Part shown: positions 47,425 to 56,359 of the stretch, in pieces
How positions within the stretch are numbered: the first letter of the stretch is position 1
How the letters are laid out: every line of letters begins with the position of its first letter
DNA from: Mastigocoleus sp. MO_188.B34
Lineage (GTDB): Bacteria > Cyanobacteriota > Cyanobacteriia > Cyanobacteriales > Nostocaceae
Assembly (NCBI RefSeq): GCF_030065675.1
Contig: NZ_JASJDK010000020.1
Span: 1-64,000 of the forward strand
DNA: 64,000 nt
Direction: 5' to 3'
Notes under the pieces: generated by a model
What the model was told of the DNA's origin: nothing
The model's database searches: none
What the model saw: the letters and a program-made list of their open reading frames with translations, nothing else
Program-made: the position numbers and the translations under genes

Positions 47425-47507
47425 GAGAGCTACTTGAGCAGCTCTCCAGATCATCAGGGTGCATCTACTGAAAATAATATAGCACATTATCAAGGGGTGA
47501 CACCCCT
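47425..47507 (+). ncRNA. Candidate small RNA, first of two tandem units
   Basis: Hairpin GAGAGCT (47425-47431) / AGCTCTC (47440-47446) with an 8-base loop, then the conserved single-stranded segment CCAGATCATCAGGGTGCAT (47446-47464) and, 46 bases after the first hairpin, AGGGGT-GAC-ACCCCT (47493-47507). The same elements recur in the same order at 47570-47656 with changed loops and spacers. No coding frame. The plus-strand reading is favoured because the second unit ends in a T-run. Confidence 0.55.
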
Positions 47508-47569
47508 CTTGACAAACTGCAACATTAAAATTAAATTAAGATTAGGTAAATAAAAATAAATATAAAATA

Positions 47570-47660
47570 GAGAGCTAGCTAAGTAGCTCTCCAGTTCATC
47601 AGGGTGCATTTGTTTATCAAATTATATCATTATTAAGACAAGGGGTTTCACCCCTTATTT
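47570..47660 (+). ncRNA. Candidate small RNA, second tandem unit with terminator
   Basis: GAGAGCT (47570-47576) / AGCTCTC (47585-47591), then CCAGTTCATCAGGGTGCAT, then AAGGGGT-TTC-ACCCCTT (47640-47656) followed by ATTTTTAT, a good intrinsic terminator on the plus strand. The GAGAGC and GGGGT stems and the CCAGWTCATCAGGGTGCAT block are shared with the first unit; the rest has drifted, the pattern expected of a structured RNA. Not a riboswitch: no gene follows rightward. Confidence 0.55.
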
Positions 47661-47771
47661 TTATAAGTGTTAATTTTTAGGAAATTTAAATACCTGTGTT
47701 TTTTGGTATGTTCTGTGGATAAAAACTAATACAAAAAGAAATACAGGTTTTATTTGTATTCGGCGGTCAAC

Positions 47772-48242
47772 CTATGTATTTTCCTGTTCCGCTTGTAAAT
47801 ATTCTATAGCTGCAGCTAATTTTGATGAATATCCTTGAGCAAATTTTTCAAACCAAAGACCTTCATAGGATAGAGGATCTAATTTAGAAAGCCAGTCTTG
47901 TGCGCGTTTTTGAAGCAGTTCTTGCTGTTTTGCTTGGAACTCTTCCCGTTCGAGATGCTGTTGTTCCAATTCTCGCTGTATCTGCAAATTTCGTTCTAAA
48001 TCTTGTTGCTCAAAATCAGCTTTAACATCTGATAACAAACGATCCATCGGATCACTTTGGTCAAAATCAGGAGAAATAGGCGATTGTTTCGTAATGTGTG
48101 AGCTTGCAAATTTTGATGTCCCTCGAATTGTTTTTGACTGAAGCTTTTGACACTCATCAGTATCTTCATTCTCTTCTGTGGGTGATGAAGTGCGATTGTA
48201 TTCACTTTTAAGCTCAGCCAAAAGCTTCTCGATGGGTTCCAT
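47772..48242 (-). CDS. Probable salt-stress protein of the Slr1339 type
   Basis: 156 residues. The N-terminus MEPIEKLLAELKSEY and a repeat of it at ~66 (PMDRLLSDVKADFEQ) flank a Ser/Thr/Glu-rich linker. Then come a Gln/Glu-rich coiled coil (IQRELEQQHLEREEFQAKQQ) and a conserved-looking end DPLSYEGLWFEKFAQGYSSK followed by LAAAIEYLQ. The layout is that of cyanobacterial proteins named after Slr1339; I recall the name but cannot align it. Last gene of a three-gene operon behind two vWA genes, 35 bp from the preceding stop. Confidence 0.55.
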   Translation of the reverse strand: MEPIEKLLAELKSEYNRTSSPTEENEDTDECQKLQSKTIRGTSKFASSHITKQSPISPDFDQSDPMDRLLSDVKADFEQQDLERNLQIQRELEQQHLEREEFQAKQQELLQKRAQDWLSKLDPLSYEGLWFEKFAQGYSSKLAAAIEYLQAEQENT

Positions 48243-48277
48243 TACTTATCTATTCCAGTTGTTCTGGTTCAATATAT

Positions 48278-48883
48278 TCAATCAATAATGGCGTTTAGCA
48301 ATACTTCTTTGAGGCTAGTATCTTCCATTTCACCCATAGTAATGGTATCACAAATGTCAAATTTCGCACCGGCACCTTCTAATTCATCATCTAATACTTT
48401 TAAAAAGCGACTTGCGTGGGGATCTTTTCCAACTTGAATAAAAGAAATTCCCAGTTCTTCATCCCTTTCCATGCGACGTGAAGCTTCAATAATTACCTTC
48501 ATTACTTCTTTGCGATCATCTGGTTCGCCATCAGTAATGACTAAAATGATTTCTCCATTCGGTTTAATTTGACCTGCGGCTTTACGCTCAAAATAATTGT
48601 CAGTCGCATCTTTTAATACAGCGGCTAAATCTGTAGTCCCAGAAGGATCATTTTCTTGAAAAACTTGATTTACTTTGCTAGAAGTGACATTTTCATAACG
48701 TCTAAACTTCCCAGAAAAGACGTATACAGTAATACCATCAGGGTCAAATTGTTCGCATTTACTAGCTAAAGCGAAGGTAGATTCCTGTGCTGCGAACCAT
48801 CTTGTTCTACCACCTTTTTGGTCTGGGGTAGCCATGCTGCCACTTTTATCAATAATTAAGGTGTAATCGCGATTTTCCAGCAT
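48278..48883 (-). CDS. von Willebrand factor A domain protein
   Basis: 201 residues, a single vWA fold. The metal-ion-dependent adhesion site is intact: DKSGS (residues ~9-13), Thr in PSGTTDLAAVL and Asp in ITDGEPDD. No signal or membrane helix, so cytoplasmic. Close paralogue of the gene upstream at 48945-49547 (same length and motifs), from which it is separated by 61 bp. vWA proteins bridge other proteins through a Mg ion; the partner may be the downstream 156-residue protein. Confidence 0.88.
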   Translation of the reverse strand: MLENRDYTLIIDKSGSMATPDQKGGRTRWFAAQESTFALASKCEQFDPDGITVYVFSGKFRRYENVTSSKVNQVFQENDPSGTTDLAAVLKDATDNYFERKAAGQIKPNGEIILVITDGEPDDRKEVMKVIIEASRRMERDEELGISFIQVGKDPHASRFLKVLDDELEGAGAKFDICDTITMGEMEDTSLKEVLLNAIID

Positions 48884-48944
48884 AGTTGTATGTTCTTAAT
48901 GATTATTGAATAAACTAAAAATAAATTAGTAGTAGATATACAGA

Positions 48945-49547
48945 TTAATCAACTATTGCATTAGTTAATATTTCGACGATACTCATATCTTCCATGTCTT
49001 CAAGGGTAACTGTATCGCAAATATCAAATTTTGCTCCAACAGTTTGCATTCGATCATCTAAAGCTTTGAGGAACTGCGTTGCTTCGCGATCATTACCAAC
49101 TTGAATTAGAGAAATTGCTAACTCTTCATCCCGTTCCATCTGACGAGATGCATTGATGATGGTCTCAAATACAGCTTTGCGATCATCAGGTTCGCCGTCA
49201 GTAATCACTAAAATTGTTTCTCCGTTTGGTTTTGCTTCTCCAGCAGCTTTGCGTCTAAAGTAATTTTCAGTTGCATCTTGAAGAACTGCTGCTAAGTTAG
49301 TTCTTCCCATTGGGTCATTTTCTAGAAATATCTGTGATACTTTTGCTGAGGTGACATCATCGTAACGTTTAAATTTGCCTGAAAATACGTATACGGTAAT
49401 ACCATCAGGGTCAAGTTGTTCGCATTTCCTCGCTAATGCTAAAGTAGATTCCTGAACGATTTCCCATCTTGTTCTTCCATCTGTTCCATCAGAAATGGAC
49501 ATGCTTCCACTTTTATCTAAGATTAATGTATAGTCCCGTTCTTGCAT
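48945..49547 (-). CDS. von Willebrand factor A domain protein (paralogue)
   Basis: 200 residues from the ATG at 49547; the frame extends upstream without family similarity. MERDYTLILDKSGSMSI-type start, MIDAS residues DKSGS, Thr in MGRTNLAAVLQ and Asp in ITDGEPDD. About 70% identical by eye to the next gene, including SGKFKRYDDVTSAKVSQIF versus SGKFRRYENVTSSKVNQVF. The two therefore arose by tandem duplication. First gene of the operon. Confidence 0.88.
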   Translation of the reverse strand: MQERDYTLILDKSGSMSISDGTDGRTRWEIVQESTLALARKCEQLDPDGITVYVFSGKFKRYDDVTSAKVSQIFLENDPMGRTNLAAVLQDATENYFRRKAAGEAKPNGETILVITDGEPDDRKAVFETIINASRQMERDEELAISLIQVGNDREATQFLKALDDRMQTVGAKFDICDTVTLEDMEDMSIVEILTNAIVD

Positions 49548-49897
49548 TGCTTGTTTTTCTACTAAATATTTCTGTGTGCGTATAGTGTAACGTTTGGTTA
49601 TTAAAAGTGAGAACCATTCAGAAATCAAATTTTATTGTTAACACTATCGAGTCTGCTGTGAGATGAGACCTATTTTTATTATTATGTTCGATAGGATTTT
49701 AATAATATTCAATAGGATTTTACTCAAAAAAAGTATGTATAAGTTTACATGTACTGTGTACACATATATTTATACAGTTCGCTCGTAATATATTTCGGAA
49801 GGAAACTTGAAAACTTCCCAGCAAATTTACCTGAAATCAGATATCTTTGATTTCTTTACTGCAGATAAGAGGAAAATATAAATGTACTAATTAATTA
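49548..49897. other. Gene-free spacer
   Basis: About 350 bp of AT-rich DNA upstream of the vWA operon, which should contain its promoter. No hairpin or repeat recognised. Confidence 0.35.
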
Positions 49898-50800
49898 TTA
49901 ATACCAACGATAGCCGTCAGTTTGATAAAATCGTTCTAATTTCTCTGGATTCCTGACGCTGTAAATAGATTTAATGTAACCATCTATAATTTCGAATGTG
50001 GTGACGCTGTGAATTTCACCATTAAGAAAAGCGATCGCGCCAGGTTGTCCATTAATCTCGATCGCACGAAAAACTGCTTTTGAAAGCCATTTGCGGCGCA
50101 GCGCGAGTAGAAATCGAGTTACTTTCATTGCTCCATGTAACGGTTTCAGGGTTGCAGGAACTTGTCCACCACCATCCGACCAATAGGTAACGTCTTTTGC
50201 TAAAAGTACTACTAAATCTTGCAAATTACTTTGATGCAAAGCCTCTAAGAATTTTTCTGTGATTTGCTCCTGTTGCTGATGGGAAACAGGAAAACGAGGA
50301 CGTTGAGCTGCTATGTGCTGACGCGAACGCCGCAAAATTTGGCGACAGTTAGCTGGACTTTTATCCACTATCCGAGCAATTTCGTCATAGTCATATTCAA
50401 AAATCTCCCGTAGAAGAAAGACAGCTCTTTCAATTGGCGATAAGCGTTCCAAGATGACTAAAAACGCTATCGAAAGTGAATCAGCTAATTCCACTTGAAA
50501 CGCCGGGTCATCCCTTTGCTTAGTTAGAATAGGTTCCGGTAACCACGGTCCTACATATTGTTCTCGTTGCACACGGGCTGAACGCAGGTGGTCAATGCAG
50601 AGACGTGTAGTAATCGTTGACAAATAGCTTTTAGCTGATTTTACCGTCTCTCCCCCTGTTTGTTGCCAGCGCAGAAATGTTTCTTGCACCATGTCTTCAG
50701 CATCAGTTAATGTACCTAACATGCGATAGGCAATGGCAAGTAGCAAAGGACGATACTGGTTAAAGCTTTCAAGATGATTCATCTTTTTCTGTTGATTCAC
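49898..50800 (-). CDS. ECF41-type RNA polymerase sigma factor with SnoaL-like tail
   Basis: 300 residues. Region 2: YRPLLLAIAYRMLGTLTDAE, DMVQETFLRWQQ, SYLSTITTRLCIDHLRSARV. Region 4: LSPIERAVFLLREIFEYDYD, EIARIVDKSPANCRQILRRS. The last ~125 residues (EKFLEALHQSNLQDLVVLLA, DVTYWSDGGG) are the fused SnoaL-like regulatory domain that defines ECF41 instead of a separate anti-sigma factor. A carboxymuconolactone-decarboxylase-like gene, its usual partner, lies immediately upstream with a matching promoter. The first codon is GTG; an internal ATG at residue 7 is possible. Confidence 0.92.
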   Translation of the reverse strand: MNQQKKMNHLESFNQYRPLLLAIAYRMLGTLTDAEDMVQETFLRWQQTGGETVKSAKSYLSTITTRLCIDHLRSARVQREQYVGPWLPEPILTKQRDDPAFQVELADSLSIAFLVILERLSPIERAVFLLREIFEYDYDEIARIVDKSPANCRQILRRSRQHIAAQRPRFPVSHQQQEQITEKFLEALHQSNLQDLVVLLAKDVTYWSDGGGQVPATLKPLHGAMKVTRFLLALRRKWLSKAVFRAIEINGQPGAIAFLNGEIHSVTTFEIIDGYIKSIYSVRNPEKLERFYQTDGYRWY

Positions 50801-51011
50801 CTTTCTTGCATACTAGAACATTTAAGGAGTAAATTAGTACTTTGCGAAATTAATTGTTCCGGGTGTATATCTAATCCGCCAAAGACTGCAAGTCCCTGTC
50901 TAATAGTAAAAGTCCTCTAGAGAAGACTAAGTAAATACCCGGAAAAATTAATGGGGTCTAAACTGGTATTTTGAATGGATCCAAAAGTATCTAATCCAAT
51001 AATCTAAAGTA

Positions 51012-51503
51012 TTAATTCACAGATAAAGTTTCGGAATCTTTGCTATTTTGCAATTTTTGAGGTTCATAACTTCCCGGAACTACTCGGGTTGTAATAGCAA
51101 TGCGATTCCAAGCATTAATTGTAATGATTGCCATCAGTATATTAGCAACTTCATCCTGAGTAAAATAACGACACACATCATCGTAAATTTCATCTGAAAT
51201 ATGGTCAGCTGAAATCATGGTCACGGCTTCTGTAAAATTAAGAACTGCTCGTTCTTCTGCTGTAAAAAACGGAGTTTCCCGCCACGCACTAAGGGCATAA
51301 ATTCGCTGTTCTGTTTCACCGTATAGTCTGGCATCTTTGGTGTGCATGTCAATACAGAAAGCACAACCATTAATTTGAGATGCGCGAATTTTAATCAGTT
51401 CCAATAATTTCGCATCAATACCACAACCTCGGACATATTTTTCTAATTGAAGCATTGCTCCATATGCAGCAGAGTCAACTTCAAATTCCATTCTGGGTTG
51501 CAT
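51012..51503 (-). CDS. Carboxymuconolactone decarboxylase/AhpD-like protein, ECF41 partner
   Basis: 163 residues from the ATG at 51503, fixed by a perfect AGGAGG eight bases upstream; the frame is open for 38 more codons but these cross the promoter. Redox motif CAFCIDMH (CxxC..H) with RASQINGC before it, as in AhpD. The family includes decarboxylases and thiol peroxidase partners. Genes of this class accompany ECF41 sigma factors widely. Probably the direct target of the sigma factor encoded next to it. Confidence 0.92.
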   Translation of the reverse strand: MQPRMEFEVDSAAYGAMLQLEKYVRGCGIDAKLLELIKIRASQINGCAFCIDMHTKDARLYGETEQRIYALSAWRETPFFTAEERAVLNFTEAVTMISADHISDEIYDDVCRYFTQDEVANILMAIITINAWNRIAITTRVVPGSYEPQKLQNSKDSETLSVN

Positions 51504-51546
51504 TTGTAAACCTCCTGAGAAAACATGGGAAGTATTTACAAATAAA

Positions 51547-51573
51547 GACGAGATAGTATTATCTGTTGTGACA
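51547..51573 (-). promoter_or_regulatory. ECF41-type promoter
   Basis: On the minus strand TGTCACA (51573-51567) is followed after exactly 16 bases by CGTC (51550-51547). This is the -35/-10 pair described for ECF41 sigma factors (TGTCACA, 16-base spacer, CGTC). It lies 44 bp upstream of the ATG of the carboxymuconolactone-decarboxylase-like gene, leaving room for a short leader with the AGGAGG site. No matching pair was seen upstream of the sigma gene itself. Confidence 0.8.
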
Positions 51574-51754
51574 ACTGATAGATAGATCATATATAAATTG
51601 CCACTGAAGTATGGCATTTGTACTCAATGCGTATAGACTATAGTACGTATGCTCGCCTCTTTCGGTTTAACAAACCGTTAGGATTTATAAGTTATGAGTT
51701 TTCTGTTAATTAACCCTTGACTCTTAACGAAGGTAACCTAAATCTGAAACAAAG

Positions 51755-53536
51755 ATGACCCAAGTTACAGCGCCTCTTCTCAACAGTGAAATTTCCCCTG
51801 CCCAAGTTAAAATAGAATATCAAGTAGCAATGCCTCAACCTCAAAATCATTTATTTGAGGTTACCCTGCAAGTTAGCAATTATTCATCCCCACTATTAGA
51901 TTTAAAATTACCTGTATGGACTCCAGGTTCTTACTTAGTAAGGGAATATGCCAAACATCTCCAGGATTTTGAAGCTTTCAGTGGCGAAGAACCCCTAACC
52001 TGGCGAAAAGTTAGCAAAAATCATTGGCAAGTAGAAACAGAAAATGTTGCTCAAATAACAGTTAAATACAGTATTTTTGCCAACGAACTTACAGTTCGCA
52101 CAAATCATTTAGATGCTTCCCACGGTTATTTTAACGGCGCAGCAACATTGTTCCGGATTCCAGGACTAGATAAGCAAACAGTCAAAATTACTATCATTCC
52201 GCCAGCCCCCCAATGGCGAGTCACTACGGGATTACCGCCGGTTGCGGGGGAGAAAAATACTTTCCTTGCTGCTGATTATGACACTGTTGTAGATAGCCCA
52301 TTTGAAATTGGAACCCACCAAGTACATCATTTTGAAGCTTTGGGTAAACCCCATGAGTTTGCAATTTGGGGTTCGGGAAACTTAAAAGTAGAACCAGTAA
52401 TCGCCGACTTGCAAAAGATTATTGATGTCGAAGCAAAAATGTTCGGTGGGTTACCTTACGATCGATATGTTTTTTTCTTACATTTATTTGCCCAAGCTTA
52501 CGGTGGTTTAGAACATAAAAATAGTTGTTGCTTAATTTATCCCCGTTTTGGTTTTCGCGATCGCGAGAAATACGAACGGTTTATGCAATTAGCCGCACAT
52601 GAGTTTTTCCACCTGTGGAATGTTAAGCGGATTCGTCCTAAGGTTTTAGAAGTTTTTGATTACGATGGAGAAAATTACACACCTTCCCTATGGTTTTGTG
52701 AGGGAGCAACTAGTTACTACGATCTGTTAATTCCTTACCGAGCAGAGATTTATGATGTTAAAACTTACATCAAGAATTTAAATAAAGAAATCACAAGATA
52801 CGAACAAACTCCAGGACGTCGGGTTCAACCGGTTTCCGAATCAAGTTTTGATGCTTGGATTAAACTTTACCGTCAAGACGCTAACAGTGGCAATTCGCAG
52901 ATTTCCTATTATTTAAAAGGAGAACTCATATCCTTATTATTAGATCTACTAATTCGGGAACGTCACAAAAATAAGCGTTCCTTTGATGATGTGATGGTGC
53001 AAATGTGGGAAAAATTTGGTAAATCAGAAATTGGCTTTACCCCGGAAGAATTGCAACAAGTTATCGAGTCAGTTGCAGATACTCAATTACATGACTTTTT
53101 CCAACGTTACGTCCATAATACCGAAGACTTACCATTCAATGAATATCTAGAACCTTTTGGTTTACATTTAGTTGAAGATTTACCAGAAGAACCTTATTTA
53201 GGTATTCGGGTTAATAGCGAAAATGGACGGGAAGTTATTAAATTTGTTGAAGCCCTATCGCCAGCACAGCAAGCAGGAATTGACGCCAAAGATGAATTAC
53301 TTGCGATTGATGGGCTGAAAGTAACAGCATCCCAATTAAGCGATCGCCTCAAAGATTATCAAGCAGGAGACACGATTCAAGTTACAGTATTCCATCAAGA
53401 TGAACTGCGTAGTTTCCCTGTTACTTTGGATTCTCCACGTCCTAACAAGCATTACCTCAAAGTAGTAGAAAAGCCATCTCCTACTCAGCAAGAAAATTTT
53501 GTTGGATGGTTGGGTAAACCGTTGGGAGATATTTGA
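51755..53536 (+). CDS. M61 family metallopeptidase with PDZ domain
   Basis: 593 residues. An N-terminal beta domain (~15-180) is followed by a peptidase core: zinc motif HEFFH in LAAHEFFHLWNVKRIRPK, with the third ligand Glu in FCEGATSYYDLL. A PDZ domain near ~460-540 (LGIRVNSENGREVIKFVEAL, GIDAKDELLAIDG) completes the M61 glycyl-aminopeptidase layout. No signal peptide, so probably cytoplasmic. Monocistronic; the 3' end abuts a mosaic repeat block. Confidence 0.93.
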   Translation: MTQVTAPLLNSEISPAQVKIEYQVAMPQPQNHLFEVTLQVSNYSSPLLDLKLPVWTPGSYLVREYAKHLQDFEAFSGEEPLTWRKVSKNHWQVETENVAQITVKYSIFANELTVRTNHLDASHGYFNGAATLFRIPGLDKQTVKITIIPPAPQWRVTTGLPPVAGEKNTFLAADYDTVVDSPFEIGTHQVHHFEALGKPHEFAIWGSGNLKVEPVIADLQKIIDVEAKMFGGLPYDRYVFFLHLFAQAYGGLEHKNSCCLIYPRFGFRDREKYERFMQLAAHEFFHLWNVKRIRPKVLEVFDYDGENYTPSLWFCEGATSYYDLLIPYRAEIYDVKTYIKNLNKEITRYEQTPGRRVQPVSESSFDAWIKLYRQDANSGNSQISYYLKGELISLLLDLLIRERHKNKRSFDDVMVQMWEKFGKSEIGFTPEELQQVIESVADTQLHDFFQRYVHNTEDLPFNEYLEPFGLHLVEDLPEEPYLGIRVNSENGREVIKFVEALSPAQQAGIDAKDELLAIDGLKVTASQLSDRLKDYQAGDTIQVTVFHQDELRSFPVTLDSPRPNKHYLKVVEKPSPTQQENFVGWLGKPLGDI

Positions 53537-53552
53537 TAATTGCTTGGAGATT

Positions 53553-53880
53553 TGAGTAATGAGTAATGAGTAATGTTAGCGCCTAGCGCAAGCGTACCGT
53601 AAGGTATTGCGGGGCGCGTAGCTAGCGTAAGCGTACCGGATCCGTAGGTAGCGAAGCTATAGGTATTGCGCACAGTAATAAGTATTTTAGCGCCTAGCAG
53701 TTGGCGGCGAAAGACGCACCTACGGTGTTTGTTGACGCGGCTTAGCCGTTCGCCCGCCCGCCGGAAGGCGTGTACTAACACGTAGTGCGTCCAAACGCGT
53801 AAGCGCAACCTGCATGATGTTAGTCAATAGTATACCTTTGGTATTGCAAGGCGCGTTTTACTCACACAGTAATAAGTGAT
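53553..53880. repeat. GC-rich mosaic repeat block with GAGTAAT heptamers
   Basis: Starts with three GAGTAAT units, then alternates pieces seen elsewhere in the window: CGTACCGTAAGGTATTGCGG, GTAGCTAGCGTAAGCGTACC, GGATCCGTAGGTAGCGAAGC, GTATTGCGCACAGTAATAAG, GGCGGCGAAAGACGCACC. A further stretch GCGTGTACTAACACG is a small palindrome. The strong GC contrast and shuffled order suggest an accretion of nested repeats between the peptidase and flavoprotein genes. Confidence 0.75.
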
Positions 53881-53895
53881 TAATGACAAATACAG

Positions 53896-55131
53896 ATGAT
53901 AAATAAGCAAAAAATAGTTGTTGTGGGTGGTGGTGCTGCGGGATTTTTTGGTGCAATTACTGCAGCGAGAACTTATCCCCATGCAAAGGTAATATTACTC
54001 GAGGGTAGTCGCCAAACACTTTCCAAAGTTCGTATTTCTGGTGGTGGACGCTGTAATGTAACCCATGCTTGCTTTGAAGCAAAAGAATTAGTGCAAAATT
54101 ATCCTAGGGGTGGTAAAGCTTTAATTGGTGCTTTTAGTCGCTTTCAAGCAAAAGATACAGTAGATTGGTTTACTAAACACGGTGTCAAACTCAAAACAGA
54201 AAAGGATGGGCGAATGTTTCCCATCACGGACAATTCAGAAACTATTATTGACTGTCTGAGTAAAGCTGCACATTTTGCAGGAGTAGAAGTTCGCACCGGT
54301 GAAGCTGTAAACTTCGTTTCACCTACGGGAAAAGATGGGGGGTTTGAAATTACCCTGAAGTCGGAAGAAAAATTACAATGCTACTCTGTCTTATTAGCAA
54401 CTGGTAGTAATCCCTCAGGTTATAAAATCGCAAGGTCTTTGGGTCATAAAATTAAACAACCAGTACCCTCATTATTTACCTTTAATATTCGAGATCCAGA
54501 ATTTCAAGAATTATCTGGTGTTAGCGTTAAGTCGGTGCGCGTACGTTTAACTGTTCCAGAAAATCCCCATCTCGAACAAACTGGTCCAATATTGATTACT
54601 CACTGGGGTGTAAGCGGTCCTGCTGTCCTCAAGCTTTCCGCTTGGGGTGCAAGGATACTACACTCAAATAATTATCAAGGTAGTTTACAAATCAATTGGT
54701 TACCCGACCTCAAGCAGGAACAAGTACGACAACAAATCTTAGCGGTAAAAGATGAATGGGGAAAGCGAGCGATCGCATTACATCGAGGAGTAGATCTACC
54801 CCATCGTCTTTGGCAATATATGGTTAGTCGTGTTGGGATCTCTGCAGAAGACCGTTGGGCGGAATTATCTAAAAAACATCTGAATAAATTGGTTCAAGAA
54901 ATTACCCAAGGAAGATATTCTATTAGTGGTAAAGGTGTATTCAAAGAAGAATTTGTAACCTGTGGAGGCGTTCATCTCAAAGAAGTAGATTTTAAAACCA
55001 TGGAAAGTAAATTAGTTCCAGGTTTGCACTTTGCGGGGGAAATTTTAGATATAGACGGTGTCACCGGAGGTTTTAACTTTCAAAGTGCTTGGACTACTGG
55101 TTATTTAGCAGGTTTGGGAATGGGGAATTAG
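53896..55131 (+). CDS. BaiN/HI0933 family NAD(P)/FAD-dependent oxidoreductase
   Basis: 411 residues. FAD-binding motif VVGGGAAGFFGAITAART (7-24), then SGGGRCNVTHACFE, GALIGAFSRF-like and KTEKDGRMFP, LLATGSNPSGYKIARSLGHK, and the C-terminal TCGGVHLKEVDFKTMESKLV, then GEILDIDGVTGGFNFQSAWT. This is the HI0933/YhiN/BaiN flavoprotein pattern. The family is widespread, mostly of unknown substrate; BaiN itself reduces steroid double bonds in gut bacteria. Confidence 0.92.
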   Translation: MINKQKIVVVGGGAAGFFGAITAARTYPHAKVILLEGSRQTLSKVRISGGGRCNVTHACFEAKELVQNYPRGGKALIGAFSRFQAKDTVDWFTKHGVKLKTEKDGRMFPITDNSETIIDCLSKAAHFAGVEVRTGEAVNFVSPTGKDGGFEITLKSEEKLQCYSVLLATGSNPSGYKIARSLGHKIKQPVPSLFTFNIRDPEFQELSGVSVKSVRVRLTVPENPHLEQTGPILITHWGVSGPAVLKLSAWGARILHSNNYQGSLQINWLPDLKQEQVRQQILAVKDEWGKRAIALHRGVDLPHRLWQYMVSRVGISAEDRWAELSKKHLNKLVQEITQGRYSISGKGVFKEEFVTCGGVHLKEVDFKTMESKLVPGLHFAGEILDIDGVTGGFNFQSAWTTGYLAGLGMGN

Positions 55132-55137
55132 GGATTA

Positions 55138-55245
55138 GAGTTAGCGGATCCGAAGGTAGCTATAGCTAGAGCGTGCGCGACAAGCCAGTCGTCATAGAGC
55201 CTGCGGTGCAGCGTCGGTGGAGAGAGCCTCTGGCGACTGGGGATT
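55138..55245. repeat. GC-rich mosaic repeat fragment
   Basis: GCGGATCCGAAGGTAGCTATAGCTAGAGCGTGCGCGACAAG-type sequence with ATAGAGCCTGCGGTGCAGCG and GGTGGAGAGAGCCTCTGGCGA, related to the repeat blocks at 13020 and 53580. Immediately follows the flavoprotein gene. Confidence 0.6.
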
Positions 55246-55370
55246 GGGAATTGATGACCTGCTTACTCTAGGGATTGTAAATCAAAACAACGAGAATTTT
55301 GGCAGAAACAAAAAATAAAATTTTCAACTGTGGAATTTTTCTCGATATTAGCGGTCAGATTTAAGTAATT

Positions 55371-55862
55371 ATGGCAAAATTTGGAGCAATATATCTGTCC
55401 TTTGATGAAGGATTGATTGAAAAAGTAGATGAGATTTCTCAAATACTCATTCAAGTTGGTTACCTATTTATAGTTCGGTATCACCGTGAATCACCTTGGA
55501 TTCAATTATATGTGGAAGAACCAGAAAACGTATCTGATTATGCTTACAAGGTGTCAAAAATATTTCCCAACAGACAAGTGATGGGTCTGGCTGCTTATAC
55601 AGTGTATGATTCAGTTAGTTTTTCTCATTTCGAGAATGGAAAAATTGTTCGTTTGTTAGAGTCTGGATTTGAGAAAAAACGTCTATGGGACAAAATTGAA
55701 GGAAACACTCAACCTTGGGAATCCCAAATTTTTGGGAATATGAAGATGGAGATTGGTAGTGTGGGCATGGTAAGTTACCATATTCAGAAAATAGGTCAGT
55801 TTTTTCAACTACCGGGTTTTGGAATACCACAACAAGGAGAACCCTGGACTAAAGAAATTTAA
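55371..55862 (+). CDS. Conserved-looking hypothetical protein
   Basis: 163 residues, soluble, alpha/beta. AKFGAIYLSFDEGLIEKVDE, VRYHRESPWIQLYVEEPENV, MGLAAYTVYDSVSFSHFENG, then LWDKIEGNTQPWESQIFGN. The bias to aromatic residues and the YHRES/ENGKIVRLLE pattern suggest an enzyme-like fold, but I recognise no family. The gene has its own space on both sides. Confidence 0.6.
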   Translation: MAKFGAIYLSFDEGLIEKVDEISQILIQVGYLFIVRYHRESPWIQLYVEEPENVSDYAYKVSKIFPNRQVMGLAAYTVYDSVSFSHFENGKIVRLLESGFEKKRLWDKIEGNTQPWESQIFGNMKMEIGSVGMVSYHIQKIGQFFQLPGFGIPQQGEPWTKEI

Positions 55863-56040
55863 GTCATATCTCGAATAAGAGCTAATATCGTTCAGTTCAG
55901 GCTAAATTTCAAGATTGATGCAGGTTGCTCTTAGGGACTGACCATAACATTTATCAAATTATTAAACCCTCACAATTTCCCCAAATTTTTTGCTTAATCT
56001 GAAAATAAGGTTCTTTCCAAATGGAAGGGTTTGGTAAATT

Positions 56041-56244
56041 ATGGATGCCAAAACAATTGAAGTAAAACAAATCGCAACCCAATTACTAGCTGGTATGATT
56101 GCGAATCCCCATATTTATCCTACCTTCAGCGATGAAATGGCTAGGGGACAAAAAGAACAAGATTTAATCTTACTGGCTATTGGGATGGCACAGAGTTTAA
56201 TTGAAAATACTGAGGAGAAAATCCATTCAAGAGTCCTCCAATGA
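56041..56244 (+). CDS. Small hypothetical protein
   Basis: 67 residues, all-helical composition: MDAKTIEVKQIATQLLAGMI, then MARGQKEQDLILLAIGMAQS and LIENTEEKIHSRVLQ. No motif known to me. The codon use fits the neighbours and there is no competing frame, so it is probably a real gene of the small-hypothetical class common in cyanobacteria. Confidence 0.5.
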   Translation: MDAKTIEVKQIATQLLAGMIANPHIYPTFSDEMARGQKEQDLILLAIGMAQSLIENTEEKIHSRVLQ

Positions 56245-56359
56245 TTCAGGATAGTAGGGGTTAGCCGAAATAAGGATTGGAGATTACTTTCTAGCGTCGT
56301 AATGACGTAAATACGCGATCCGTGTGTAAGTCCCGATGAATTCAGAATCTTAATTTAAA

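Noticed and set aside
47425-47660. Hammerhead-like CTGATGA on the minus strand of the tandem units
   Set aside because: The conserved GAAA partner and helices are missing, and the terminator T-run supports the plus strand.
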